Of a stretch of DNA of 64,000 nt, positions 54,616-63,840 are shown in pieces (positions within the stretch are counted from its first letter, which is position 1; each line of letters opens with the position of its first letter). The stretch covers positions 1 to 64,000 of the forward strand of contig JASHOB010000057.1 of the NCBI GenBank assembly GCA_030041335.1, read 5' to 3'. The position numbers and the translations under genes were made by a program. Source of the DNA: Alphaproteobacteria bacterium. Its GTDB lineage: Bacteria > Pseudomonadota > Alphaproteobacteria > ATCC43930 > CGMCC-115725. The notes under the pieces were generated by a model. That model saw only the letters and a program-made list of their open reading frames with translations. It had not been told where the DNA came from and ran no database searches.

Positions 54616-56481
54616 ATGCCCCAAGAAACCCGGACTTTCCAGGCGGAAGTCAGCCGCCTGTTAGACATTGTCGCCCACTCGCTTTACAGCCAAAAGGAAA
54701 TCTTCCTGCGTGAGCTGATTTCCAATGCCTCCGACGCCTGTGACCGGCTGCGTTATCTGGCGCTGACCAGGCCGGAGCTGATCGCCGATGATCCCGAGCT
54801 GGCCGTCACGCTCACGCCTGACAAGAAAGCCAATACGCTCACGGTCGCCGATAACGGCATCGGCATGTCGCACGACGAGCTGGTGGAGAATCTCGGCACG
54901 ATCGCCCGCTCCGGCACGGCGTCTTTCGTCCAGAGCCTTTCGGGCGACGCCAAGAAAGATATGGCGCTGATCGGTCAATTCGGGGTCGGCTTCTACTCTG
55001 CCTTCATGGTGGCAAAGCGGGTCGATGTGGTGTCGCGCAAAGCCGGCGAAAGCGCGGCCTGGCGCTGGTCGTCCGACGGCAAGGGCGAATTCACCATCGA
55101 ACCCGCCGAGCACGCGGGCCGCGGCACCACCATCACCCTGTTCCTCAATGACGACGAGAAGGACTTTCTCGAGGACTACCGCATCCGCAACGTGGTGAAG
55201 ACCTATTCCGACCATATCGCGCTGCCGATCCGTCTCATCAGCGACGACAAGACATCGACAATCAACGCCGCCTCCGCGCTGTGGACACGGCCAAAAGGCG
55301 AGATCACGCCGGAGCAATACAAGGAATTCTATCACGATGCCGCCCACCAGTTCGACGAACCGTGGCTGACGATTCACGCCAAGGCCGAAGGCAAGCTCGA
55401 ATATACCAGCCTGCTGTTCATCCCCTCGACCAAGCCGTTCGATCTGTTCGACGTCGATCGCAAGGCCCGGGTGAAACTCTATGTCCGCCGCGTCTACATC
55501 ACCGACGAGGCGCCCGGCCTGGTGCCGCCTTATCTGCGCTTCCTCAAAGGCATCGTCGATTCGGAAGATCTGCCGCTCAACATCAGCCGCGAGATGCTGC
55601 AGCACAACCCGATGGTGGCGCGGATGAAAAGCCAGATCGTGAAGCGCGTGATCTCGGAGCTGGCGAAAAGGGCCAAGGATGAGCCCGCGGAGTACGCCAA
55701 ATTCTGGGATAATTTGGGGGTGGTGCTGAAAGAGGGCATTTACGAAGATTTCGAAAATCGCGAGGCCTTGGTGCCGTTGGTGCGCTTCCACTCGACGGCG
55801 GTGGAGGGACTGACCTCGCTCGACGACTATATTGCGCGGATGAAGCCCGGCCAGAAGGCGATCTACTTCATCACCGGCGACAGGCTCGAGACGCTGCAAA
55901 AATCACCGCAGCTCGAGGGTTTCCGCGCCAAGGGCGTCGAGGCCATGTTGTTGACCGATCCCGTCGACGAGTTCTGGCTGCCGGCGCTTGGCGAATATCA
56001 GAAGCACGAATTCCACTCGGTCACGCGCGGCGCGCCCGAACTCGACCAGATCGAGGCGCCGGACCAGGAAGCGCATGAACAAAAGCAGGAGGCGCCGAAA
56101 ACCGACCTCGCCAGTCTCATCGCCTTGTTCAAGCTGACGCTCGGCGACGCGGTGCGCGACGTGCGTCCCTCCGAGCGCCTGACCGAGAGCGCCGTGTGCC
56201 TGGTCGCCGATAAAGAAGATATGGATCTCCATATGGAGCGCCTGTTGCGGCAGCATCGCCGTACCGTTGGCGACGTGAAGCGCATTCTCGAAATCAACCC
56301 GAAGCACAAGCTGATCGCCCGCCTGGCCGACCGGGCCGGCAAGGACGGCGCCGCCGATGCGCTCGAGGATTTCGTCTGGCTGTTGTTCGACCAGGCGCGG
56401 CTGTTGGAGGGCGAGGTGCTGCCCGATCCGACCGCTTTCGCCACGCGCATGTCGGCGGCTCTGGAAAAGGGGTTGGGGTAA
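54616..56481 (+). CDS. htpG: Molecular chaperone HtpG (Hsp90)
   Basis: The 621-residue bacterial Hsp90 has the GHKL ATP-binding N domain with IFLRELISNASDACDRLRY, TVADNGIGM and IGQFGVGFYSAFMVA. The middle domain carries LPLNISREMLQ, and a C-terminal dimerisation domain ends at about residue 620. It works in the cytoplasm with DnaK. The ATG has a strong AGGAATAGGA site. The promoter carries an unusual row of palindromes. Confidence 0.97.
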   Translation: MPQETRTFQAEVSRLLDIVAHSLYSQKEIFLRELISNASDACDRLRYLALTRPELIADDPELAVTLTPDKKANTLTVADNGIGMSHDELVENLGTIARSGTASFVQSLSGDAKKDMALIGQFGVGFYSAFMVAKRVDVVSRKAGESAAWRWSSDGKGEFTIEPAEHAGRGTTITLFLNDDEKDFLEDYRIRNVVKTYSDHIALPIRLISDDKTSTINAASALWTRPKGEITPEQYKEFYHDAAHQFDEPWLTIHAKAEGKLEYTSLLFIPSTKPFDLFDVDRKARVKLYVRRVYITDEAPGLVPPYLRFLKGIVDSEDLPLNISREMLQHNPMVARMKSQIVKRVISELAKRAKDEPAEYAKFWDNLGVVLKEGIYEDFENREALVPLVRFHSTAVEGLTSLDDYIARMKPGQKAIYFITGDRLETLQKSPQLEGFRAKGVEAMLLTDPVDEFWLPALGEYQKHEFHSVTRGAPELDQIEAPDQEAHEQKQEAPKTDLASLIALFKLTLGDAVRDVRPSERLTESAVCLVADKEDMDLHMERLLRQHRRTVGDVKRILEINPKHKLIARLADRAGKDGAADALEDFVWLLFDQARLLEGEVLPDPTAFATRMSAALEKGLG

Positions 56482-56529
56482 ACCCGGGTGCCGCGGAAGG
56501 CTGCGGGCCTCAACCGGTGGCGGGCTCGC

Positions 56530-57249
56530 CTAGCTCGACGGACCGGATAGCGCCGCCGCCCTAAGAATCGGGCCGGTGCCACCGACCTGCAACAGCACCG
56601 CGATCTCGTCGCCGGTGGCGCTGGCTTCGGGAACATCGAGATCGAGCGGCGGGCCGTGCCAGGTACCGACGGACGTGAAGCTGCGCACCACCTGATAATC
56701 GTTTGCCGTGGCGCCCTCATTCTCGCCACGCAACACCTTGGTCTGGCGCTGCCGGTCGATGCCGACCAGCCACACCGTTGCCGCCGCCGCGGTGTTGCCG
56801 GCGCCGACATGAATGTGATAGCCGCGGTCCCGCTTCTCGACGGACAAGGCTGGGCCGAGCCGGAGCTGCTGCCGGGCCGTTGCGAGCAATGGCGCAATCT
56901 TCTTGGGCTCGGAGCCCACCCCTTCGCTGCCGCCGTCGATCACCATTTGCGGCGTATAGACATAGTGCAGGCCAAGCCGTTCGCCATAAGCGCGTTGGCG
57001 CGCCGCCGCGAGCGGCAAGGAATAGGGATCGGTCCAGCCGATATAGTTCCAGTAGTCGATGTGGAAACCGAGCGCCAGAATCCCCGGCTGGCGCGCCAGT
57101 TGGCCGAGATAAGCATCCGCCGGCGGGCAGGAACTGCAGCCCTGGCTGGTAAAGAGCTCGACGACAACCGGCGGGTTCGAAGCCGTCTCGGCATGCGCCG
57201 GAAGGACCAGCGCCATCAGTGTCGCCGCGTGCCAGAACTCCCTAACCAT
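56530..57249 (-). CDS. DUF1223 (thioredoxin-like) secreted protein
   Basis: The 239-residue protein has a signal peptide (MVREFWHAATLMALVLPAHA), then VVVELFTSQGCSSCPPADAYL, the CxxC-bearing start of DUF1223, and GFHIDYWNYIGWTDPYS and YTPQMVIDG, all family hallmarks. It is a thioredoxin fold of unknown activity, probably periplasmic. A GTG at 57264 would add five residues. It is convergent with htpG. Confidence 0.9.
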   Translation of the reverse strand: MVREFWHAATLMALVLPAHAETASNPPVVVELFTSQGCSSCPPADAYLGQLARQPGILALGFHIDYWNYIGWTDPYSLPLAAARQRAYGERLGLHYVYTPQMVIDGGSEGVGSEPKKIAPLLATARQQLRLGPALSVEKRDRGYHIHVGAGNTAAAATVWLVGIDRQRQTKVLRGENEGATANDYQVVRSFTSVGTWHGPPLDLDVPEASATGDEIAVLLQVGGTGPILRAAALSGPSS

Positions 57250-57324
57250 GCTCGAATATTGCACGTCGGCGCCGCGCGCTGCCAGTCAATTGCAGTCACG
57301 AGCCAGTGATCGTTTGATAACCAA

Positions 57325-58038
57325 CTATTTTTCCGGGACCAGCGCGATGTCCGCATCGACGGTGAGCGTGACCGTGCCGTTGCCGGCGGCCACGGCCGGC
57401 GGCGGCATCGCGGCAGCGAAGGCGCGTGCCTCCATCATTACCGGACGCAGTCCCGGAGGCGGCTGCATTGCGTTGCCGACCCGCAAGTTGACGATGCGCG
57501 CCACCTTCAGTCGCAGGGTCGCCGCGATCTCGCCGGCGCGCGCGGTTAGCGCGTTGAGCGCGTCGTCGGTCAGCGACCGCTGCGCCGCGCGCAAGCTCTC
57601 GGGTGCGACGTCGAAATTCATGTCGGCAATCGTCAACCCGTCGGCCTGCAACTCGGCCGCGAGGTTCAAGAGCGTCCCGAAGTTGCGGCCGATCAGAAAA
57701 AGGTCCTGAACCGCGTGCCATTGCGGCGGCACCGGCTTGCCGTCGGAGCCGGACGTGCGCTCGTCGGTTTGATAGTTGCCGCTCGCGGCTGCGACGGTCG
57801 CCACCGTCTTCACCTTGGCAAGCGCCGTACTCATGCGGCGATTAAGTTCGGCCTGGACCCGAACCCGATCGGTGCCGGTCACCTCGACGCGCATCGCAAT
57901 CGTCAGCCGGTCGCGCGGCACCATCCGTTCGGCGGTTTCGTTGAGCTGCAGCAGGGTGGGGCTTGGCCCCGGCTCGGCAGCCTGTGCGGGCACCGCAACC
58001 GCAAGTATAGCCGCCACCGCAAGACCACCGATCCGCAT
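57325..58038 (-). CDS. SIMPL-domain (DUF541) periplasmic protein
   Basis: The 237-residue protein has a Sec signal (1-20, AQA-A). The SIMPL fold then starts LQLNETAERMVPRDRLTIAMRVEVTG, with LNALTARAGEIAATL near the middle. Relatives such as E. coli YggE reduce oxidative stress effects by an unknown mechanism. It lies 15 bases after the acnA stop on the same strand. Confidence 0.88.
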   Translation of the reverse strand: MRIGGLAVAAILAVAVPAQAAEPGPSPTLLQLNETAERMVPRDRLTIAMRVEVTGTDRVRVQAELNRRMSTALAKVKTVATVAAASGNYQTDERTSGSDGKPVPPQWHAVQDLFLIGRNFGTLLNLAAELQADGLTIADMNFDVAPESLRAAQRSLTDDALNALTARAGEIAATLRLKVARIVNLRVGNAMQPPPGLRPVMMEARAFAAAMPPPAVAAGNGTVTLTVDADIALVPEK

Positions 58039-58053
58039 GATGGTTTCCCAGTC

Positions 58054-60756
58054 CTAAGCTGCCTTTACCATATGACGCAGCACATATTGCAGGATGCCGC
58101 CATGGCGGAAATATTCGAGTTCGTCGAGCGTGTCGATCCGACACCGAACCTGGATCGTCTCGGTCGTACCATTGGCGCGATGGACCTGGCACGGCAGCTC
58201 GATCCGTGGCTTAAGGCCCGTCCTGATGTTGAGAATGTCGAATTTCTCCGTGCCGTCGAGCTTGAGGGTCTGCCGGTTCATGCCGCGGGTGAATTCAAGC
58301 GGCAGCACGCCCATGCCGATCAAATTGGAGCGATGGATGCGCTCGATGCTCTCGGCGATGACCGCACGCACGCCCAAGAGGCGTGTCCCTTTCGCGGCCC
58401 AGTCGCGCGACGACCCCATGCCGTAATCCTTTCCGGCGATGATCACCAGCGGCACGCCCGCGGCTTGATAGAGCATCGCCGCGTCGTAGATCGGCATCAC
58501 CTTGCCGTCGGGCTGATGCTTGGTCATGCCGCCCTCAATGCCCGGCACCATTTCGTTGCGAATCCGGATATTGGCGAAGGTGCCCCGCATCATCACCTGG
58601 TGATTGCCGCGGCGTGAACCGTAGGAGTTGAAATCCAGCGGCCGTACCTGGTGCTGCAAAAGGAAGGTGCCGGCCGGGCTGTCGACCTCGATGCTGCCCG
58701 CGGGCGAGATGTGATCGGTGGTGACGCTGTCGCCGAGAACCGCGAGCTCGCGCGCCTCGATCACGTCGGCGAGGGCGGGCGGCTCCTTCGGCATGTCGAC
58801 GAAATAGGGCGGTTCGGCGATGTAGGTGGAACCGCTGTCCCAGGTGAAAGTGGTGCCGCCGCCGACCTCGACCTTCCGCCATTCCTCCGGGCCCTTGAAG
58901 ACATCGCCGTAGCGCCGGCGGAACATCGCCGGGGTGAGGCTCCTGGCGATCGTGGCGTCGATCTCCTGGCGCGACGGCCAGATGTCGCGCAGGAAAACCG
59001 GCGTGCCGTCATCACCGCGGCCGAGCGGCTCGTTGACCAGGTCGAGCTTGACCGACCCCGCCAGCGCATAGGCGACGACCAGCGGCGGCGACGCCAGGTA
59101 GTTGGCCCGCACCTGCGGGTGGACGCGGCCCTCGAAATTGCGGTTGCCCGAGAGCACGGCGGCAACCACCAGCTCTTCCCGGTCGATGGTCTCGGCGATC
59201 GGCTCGGGCAGCGGGCCCGAATTGCCGATGCAGGTGGTGCAGCCATAACCCACGAGGTTGAAGCCCAGCGCATCGAGATCCTTGTTAAGACCCGAGGCCT
59301 CGTAATATTCCGTCACCACCTGGCTGCCCGGCGCCAGCGACGTCTTGACCCAGGGCTTGACCTTGAGGCCGCGCCGCAACGCGTTGCGTGCCAGGAGCCC
59401 GGCCGCCAGCATGACATTGGGATTGGACGTGTTGGTGCAACTCGTGATCGCAGCAATCACGACATCGCCGTCCTTCAGCGCATAATTCGTGCCCGGCACG
59501 GGCGCGGGCCCGCCGGTCTTGGCCTGGACGCGATTGGCGGCGAGTTTCGGCGCCTCGGCCGCGAAGCCCGCGGCCACCCCGCCCAATACCACGCGATCCT
59601 GCGGTCGCCGTGGTCCGGCCATCGCCGGCTCGACGTCTTTCAAATCAAGGGTCAGCGTATCGGTGAACAGCGGATCGGGCATGGCGGCGTCGTGCCACAG
59701 GCCTTGGGCCTTGGCATAGGCCTCGACCAGCGCGACCTGGGCGGCGTCGCGGCCGCTGAACCGGAGATAGTTCAAAGTCTCGGCATCGATCGGAAAAAAT
59801 CCGCATGTCGCGCCATATTCGGGCGCCATGTTGGCGATGGTTGCCCGATCGGGGAGGCTGAGGGCACCGAGGCCCGGACCGAAAAACTCGACGAATTTGC
59901 CAACCACGCCCTTCTTGCGCAGCATTTGCGTCACCGCCAGCACCAGATCGGTCGCGGTAGCGCCCTCGCCGAGCCTGCCGTCGAGGCGGAAGCCTACGAT
60001 CTCCGGCAGCAGCATGGAAATCGGTTGGCCCAACATTGCCGCTTCGGCTTCGATACCGCCAACGCCCCAGCCGAGAACGGCAAGGCCGTTGACCATGGTG
60101 GTGTGACTGTCGGTGCCGACGAGGGTGTCGGGATAGACAATGGTGCGACCGTTCTCTTCCGCGCGCCATACCACCCGTGCCAGATATTCGAGATTGACCT
60201 GATGGCAAATGCCGGTGCCCGGGGGCACGACGCGGAAATTGTCGAACGCCTCCTGGCCCCACTTCAAAAAAGCATAGCGCTCGTGATTGCGCTCGAATTC
60301 CAACGCGACATTGCGGCGAAAGGCGCGCTCATTGCCAAAGACATCGACCATGACCGAATGGTCGATGACGAGATCGACCGGCGATAGCGGATTGATCCGC
60401 TTCGGATCGCCGCCGAGCTTGACCATCGCTTGACGCATCGCCGCGAGATCGACCACCGCCGGCACGCCGGTAAAGTCCTGCATCAGCACCCGCGCCGGGC
60501 GAAACGCGATCTCGCGGTCGGACCGGCGGTCTCCGAGCCAGGCGGCAACCGCCTTGACGTCAGCAATCGACACCGTCGTGCCGTTTTCCAGCCGAACCAG
60601 ATTCTCGAGCAGCACCTTCATTGAATAGGGCAGGCGGGACAGGTCGCCGAGCTTGGCCTTTTCGCCCGCCGCGGGCAGGCTGAAATAATCGTAGTCCTTG
60701 CCATCAATCGTAAGAGTTGTCCTCGTCCCCAGCGAATCTTGTCCGGTAACTGACAC
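58054..60756 (-). CDS. acnA: Aconitate hydratase A
   Basis: The 900-residue enzyme interconverts citrate and isocitrate in the TCA cycle. It is the AcnA/IRP type. Cluster cysteines lie in [10 protein letters not shown] and [12 protein letters not shown], and substrate residues in [12 protein letters not shown] and [16 protein letters not shown] use the GTG at 60756 because a GGGGAGG ribosome site lies 8 bases upstream; the frame to 60786 is not supported. It is divergent from the structured RNA/ccm region. Confidence 0.96.
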   Translation of the reverse strand: MSVTGQDSLGTRTTLTIDGKDYDYFSLPAAGEKAKLGDLSRLPYSMKVLLENLVRLENGTTVSIADVKAVAAWLGDRRSDREIAFRPARVLMQDFTGVPAVVDLAAMRQAMVKLGGDPKRINPLSPVDLVIDHSVMVDVFGNERAFRRNVALEFERNHERYAFLKWGQEAFDNFRVVPPGTGICHQVNLEYLARVVWRAEENGRTIVYPDTLVGTDSHTTMVNGLAVLGWGVGGIEAEAAMLGQPISMLLPEIVGFRLDGRLGEGATATDLVLAVTQMLRKKGVVGKFVEFFGPGLGALSLPDRATIANMAPEYGATCGFFPIDAETLNYLRFSGRDAAQVALVEAYAKAQGLWHDAAMPDPLFTDTLTLDLKDVEPAMAGPRRPQDRVVLGGVAAGFAAEAPKLAANRVQAKTGGPAPVPGTNYALKDGDVVIAAITSCTNTSNPNVMLAAGLLARNALRRGLKVKPWVKTSLAPGSQVVTEYYEASGLNKDLDALGFNLVGYGCTTCIGNSGPLPEPIAETIDREELVVAAVLSGNRNFEGRVHPQVRANYLASPPLVVAYALAGSVKLDLVNEPLGRGDDGTPVFLRDIWPSRQEIDATIARSLTPAMFRRRYGDVFKGPEEWRKVEVGGGTTFTWDSGSTYIAEPPYFVDMPKEPPALADVIEARELAVLGDSVTTDHISPAGSIEVDSPAGTFLLQHQVRPLDFNSYGSRRGNHQVMMRGTFANIRIRNEMVPGIEGGMTKHQPDGKVMPIYDAAMLYQAAGVPLVIIAGKDYGMGSSRDWAAKGTRLLGVRAVIAESIERIHRSNLIGMGVLPLEFTRGMNRQTLKLDGTEKFDILNIRTGLKPRIELPCQVHRANGTTETIQVRCRIDTLDELEYFRHGGILQYVLRHMVKAA

Positions 60757-61070
60757 GGGATTTGCCTCCCCTCTCGACAGCGGCAATGCGCAACGATAGA
60801 AACCGTAGCATAGGCATTGTTGCGGACGCTATGTCGCACCGCGCCGCACCCCGGGGCATGTCGCGGCGGGCGAAAAAACCATCATTTCGCCATCATTTCA
60901 TCGAACCACCGACAGATTCGGTTTTCATATTTTGCCGCAGGGACGATCTTATCGTCTCTTACCTCCGTAGCGGTCCATCCCCCCGACCGCTCGTCTCTGC
61001 GGCCCCGGTTTCCCCCAACCGGGGCCGTTACCTTTTGTGCGCTCGCGATCCCCGGTATCATCGGGTCACC
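60757..61070. other. Divergent region between acnA and ccmA
   Basis: The left part has the acnA ribosome site and presumably its promoter. The middle is AT-rich (60870-60935: runs such as AAAAAA and TTTTCATATTTT). The right part holds three consecutive perfect hairpins (separate entry), followed 43 bases later by the ccmA start. No ORF is supported. Confidence 0.5.
60938..61036 (+). ncRNA. Candidate small RNA or leader with three hairpins and terminator
   Basis: Three consecutive stem-loops occur. The first is GACGAT/ATCGTC (60942-60956), extendable to 8 pairs. The second is AGCGGTC/GACCGCT (60969-60991) with loop CATCCCCCC. The third is an 11-pair stem (61000-61027) with loop TCCCCC, followed by TTACCTTTT. 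The loops and linker (ACCTCCG, CCCCCC, CCCCC) are pyrimidine-rich and could pair with ribosome sites, as in the alphaproteobacterial CCUCC-loop sRNAs. An AT-rich CATATTTT lies just upstream as a possible -10. It is either a free sRNA or an attenuator of the ccm operon. Confidence 0.5.
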
Positions 61071-61724
61071 ATGGCAGACGAAACCAGGGCCGCGTTTGCC
61101 GGCAGCGATCTCGCCTGTCGGCGCGGCGAGCGTTTGATTTTCGCGGGCCTCGATTTCGCGTTGCCGGCGCGCGGTGTCTTGCTTCTGCGCGGCCCAAACG
61201 GCAGCGGCAAATCGAGCCTCTTGCGCCTGATGGCGGGTCTGTCACCGCCTGAAGCCGGCGTCATCAGCTGGAACGGCGACGGCATCTTCGACGATGCTGG
61301 CGCCCACCGCGCGCGGCTTCACTTCATCGGACATTCCGACGCCATAAAGCCGACGCTGAACGTCTTGGAGACACTTTCCTTCTGGGCGGAGATGCGTGGC
61401 AGCGGCGCAGCCGTTCCGGCAGCGCTCACGCATTTTCGCCTGTCCCGTCTTGCGCTGTTGCCGTGTCGCTTCCTGTCGGCGGGCGAGCGCAAACGTCTGG
61501 CACTCGCGCGCTTGATCGCAAGTCCGGCCACGCTCTGGTTGCTGGATGAGCCCACCACCAGTCTCGATGCCGCCGGCACGGAAGATTTGCTCCGCGCCAT
61601 CACGGCGCATCGCGCCGCCGGCGGGCGGGTCGTTATCGCCAGCCACGGGCCGCTCTCGCTCGAAAATGCGATGACTTTGGCGCTCGACGACTACACGCCC
61701 CGCGCCCGCGCGATCGCGGCGTGA
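61071..61724 (+). CDS. ccmA: Cytochrome c maturation ATPase CcmA
   Basis: The 217-residue ABC ATPase, with CcmB, drives release of holo-CcmE during heme delivery. It has Walker A LLRGPNGSGKSS, a signature-like FLSAGERKRLALARL, Walker B LWLLDEPTTSLD and the switch ASHGP. The ATG at 61071 is weakly preceded (TCGGGTC). Upstream in-frame sequence covers the hairpin region and is not coding. Its TGA overlaps the ccmB GTG. Confidence 0.95.
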   Translation: MADETRAAFAGSDLACRRGERLIFAGLDFALPARGVLLLRGPNGSGKSSLLRLMAGLSPPEAGVISWNGDGIFDDAGAHRARLHFIGHSDAIKPTLNVLETLSFWAEMRGSGAAVPAALTHFRLSRLALLPCRFLSAGERKRLALARLIASPATLWLLDEPTTSLDAAGTEDLLRAITAHRAAGGRVVIASHGPLSLENAMTLALDDYTPRARAIAA

Positions 61725-62386
61725 GCGGCTTTCTCCGGCTGGTGCGGCGCGATTTGCGCTTGGCGCTGCGTCAGGGCGGCGACGCGGCGATGGTGCTGGC
61801 GTTCTTCTTGTTGACGGTCGCCCTCTTCCCTTTCGGCGTGGGGCCGGAACCCGAGGTCCTGCGACGCATCGCCGCCGGCACCGTCTGGGTAACCGCGTTG
61901 TTGGCGGCGCTCTTGTCGCTCGAGCGTCTCTTCCTCGCCGATTACGAAGACGGCTCGCTTGAGGCCCTCGTCCTGATGCCGCTGCCCTTGGAGATCCAGG
62001 TGCTGGCCAAAGCGCTGGCGCATTGGCTCACCACCGGCCTGCCGCTGACGGTGGTGGCGCCGCTCCTGGCGCTGTTGCTGCATCTCGATCGCAGCGGTTA
62101 TGGCGCGCTCGTCATTGGCATGGCGCTCGGCACCCCGACCTTGAGCCTTATCGGTGCCGTCGGCGCGGCTCTGACCTTGGGCGCGCGACGCGGGGGCGTC
62201 CTTTTGTCGCTGCTGGTGCTGCCGCTTTACATTCCCGTGCTGATCTTTGGCGTGGGTGCGGTCGAAGCCCAGATAATCGGTGTCAGCGCGCGGCCCCACC
62301 TGCTATTGCTCGTGGCCCTGTTGCTCGCGGCCATCCCCCTGGCGCCGGTCGCGGCCGCTGCCGCCTTGCGCCAGGCGGTAGAGTAG
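61721..62386 (+). CDS. ccmB: Heme exporter permease CcmB
   Basis: The 221-residue inner-membrane protein with about six helices is the permease-like partner of CcmA. It has LVRRDLRLALRQGGDAAMVLAFF, LERLFLADYEDGSLE and the LPLYIPVLIFG helix with the conserved Pro residues. Start GTG 61721 overlaps the ccmA stop (GTGA). Confidence 0.95.
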   Translation: MSGFLRLVRRDLRLALRQGGDAAMVLAFFLLTVALFPFGVGPEPEVLRRIAAGTVWVTALLAALLSLERLFLADYEDGSLEALVLMPLPLEIQVLAKALAHWLTTGLPLTVVAPLLALLLHLDRSGYGALVIGMALGTPTLSLIGAVGAALTLGARRGGVLLSLLVLPLYIPVLIFGVGAVEAQIIGVSARPHLLLLVALLLAAIPLAPVAAAAALRQAVE

Positions 62387-62413
62387 CGGGATCGAATGCG
62401 CTAAAACCGGGCG

Positions 62414-63124
62414 ATGTTTCGCTTCGCCAATCCCGCCCGCTTCATGCGTTTCAGCGCCGCCATCCTGCCCTGGTGCGCGGGCGCAACCGCCCTATTGCTG
62501 GCGGCGGGGTTGGTGTTGGCCTTGTTCGTCTCTCCGCCCGACTATCAGCAGGGCGAGGCGGTGCGCATCATGTATGTCCATGTTCCCGCCGCCTACCTTG
62601 CGAGCCTGGCCTATGCCGTGGTTGCGGTCGCGAGCGCCGTCAGCTTGATTTGGCGCCATCCCCTGGCGGATATAGCGGCGCAAGAAGCGGCCCCGCTCGG
62701 CGCGGGCTTCACCCTCATCTGTCTCATCTCGGGATCGCTCTGGGGCGAGCCGATGTGGGGTACCTGGTGGGTCTGGGATGCCCGGCTCACCTCCGTGCTG
62801 GTGCTGTTCTTTCTCTATCTCGGCTATATCGCGCTGGTGCATGCGTTCGACGATCCAACCCGCGGCGCCCGGGCCGGCGCGATCCTGGCGCTCGTGGGCG
62901 TGGTCAACCTGCCGATCATCAAATTCTCGGTCGATTGGTGGAGCACGCTGCACCAGCCCGAGAGCATATTTCGCCTCGGCGGCCCAACCATAGCCGCCGC
63001 CATGCTCTGGCCGCTGGCGGTCATGGCGCTGGGTTTCACCTTGTTCTTCGTCACGTTGCTGCTGGTGCGGATGCGCAGTCGCTTGCTCGCCGCCAAGATC
63101 CGCGCTCTGCGCCTTGTCGGATGA
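62414..63124 (+). CDS. ccmC: Heme lyase component CcmC
   Basis: The 236-residue, six-helix protein loads heme on CcmE. Hallmarks are RIMYVHVPAAYL (a conserved His) and the tryptophan-rich WGTWWVWDARLTS periplasmic loop, then KFSVDWWSTLHQP with another His. The gap to ccmB is 27 bases. ATGA overlaps ccmD. Confidence 0.96.
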   Translation: MFRFANPARFMRFSAAILPWCAGATALLLAAGLVLALFVSPPDYQQGEAVRIMYVHVPAAYLASLAYAVVAVASAVSLIWRHPLADIAAQEAAPLGAGFTLICLISGSLWGEPMWGTWWVWDARLTSVLVLFFLYLGYIALVHAFDDPTRGARAGAILALVGVVNLPIIKFSVDWWSTLHQPESIFRLGGPTIAAAMLWPLAVMALGFTLFFVTLLLVRMRSRLLAAKIRALRLVG

Positions 63125-63288
63125 TGGTCGCGATCGAGCATTACTTGGCGATGGGCGGCTATGCGGTTTTTGTCTGGCCTGCCTTTGCGGTCGCCGTGCT
63201 GATCATGGCGGCACTGGCGATCGACAGCGTTGCCGGCTATCGTCGCCGCCTGCGCGAATTGGCGCTGCTTGAAGGCGATTTACCATGA
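63121..63288 (+). CDS. ccmD: Heme exporter small protein CcmD
   Basis: The 55-residue single-helix protein (HYLAMGGYAVFVWPAFAVAVLIMAAL, then a basic RRLRELALLE tail) stabilises the CcmABC complex. The start ATG 63121 overlaps the ccmC stop, and its own TGA overlaps ccmE. It is easily missed because a longer frame runs through it from inside ccmB. Confidence 0.93.
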   Translation: MMVAIEHYLAMGGYAVFVWPAFAVAVLIMAALAIDSVAGYRRRLRELALLEGDLP

Positions 63289-63737
63289 AACGCCAGCGCC
63301 GCCGTTTGCTCTATGTGGTGACCGGGCTGGTGTTGCTGGGGGGCGCCGCCGCGATCGTACTGAGCGTCCTGAGCGACAATCTCGTGTTCTTCTACAGCCC
63401 GACCGATCTCGCGACCCAACAGATCCCCGACGGACGACCGTTGCGCATCGGCGGTCTCGTCGCCGATGGCAGCGTCCACCGCTCGGCCGATGGCAAGAGC
63501 ACCACCTTTGACGTCACCGACAAGGTTCATCACGTTCAAATCATCTATTCGGGCCCGCTCCCCGACCTGTTTCGGGAGGGACAGGGCGTGGTGATCGAGG
63601 GCGTGCGCGAAGCGAACGGCACAATCATGGCTTCAACCGTGCTGGCGAAGCATGATGAGCGCTATATGCCGCCCGAGGTGGTTGACGCCCTGAAACGCGC
63701 GGGCCGTTGGCAAGAAAGCGCGGCAGCAGCGAGGTGA
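63285..63737 (+). CDS. ccmE: Heme chaperone CcmE
   Basis: The 150-residue membrane-anchored periplasmic protein has one N-terminal helix (about 8-29) and an OB-fold domain. The covalent heme-binding H123 lies in AKHDERYMPP, with Y127 in place. It passes heme to CcmF/CcmH. Confidence 0.96.
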   Translation: MKRQRRRLLYVVTGLVLLGGAAAIVLSVLSDNLVFFYSPTDLATQQIPDGRPLRIGGLVADGSVHRSADGKSTTFDVTDKVHHVQIIYSGPLPDLFREGQGVVIEGVREANGTIMASTVLAKHDERYMPPEVVDALKRAGRWQESAAAAR

Positions 63738-63840
63738 CGGTGAGACGTTCGATGCCGCAGCGTGTGCCGCGATCGCGGGCACTTTGCCCTGCCGGGCGGC
63801 GCGACCCGACACCGTGCAGCGGTGACCTGGGGCGGGCGGC
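63738..63840. other. Short gap between ccmE and ccmF
   Basis: 103 GC-rich bases without a terminator or ORF. A GGGGCGGGCGGC stretch precedes the ccmF ATG and may serve as a weak ribosome site. Confidence 0.35.
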
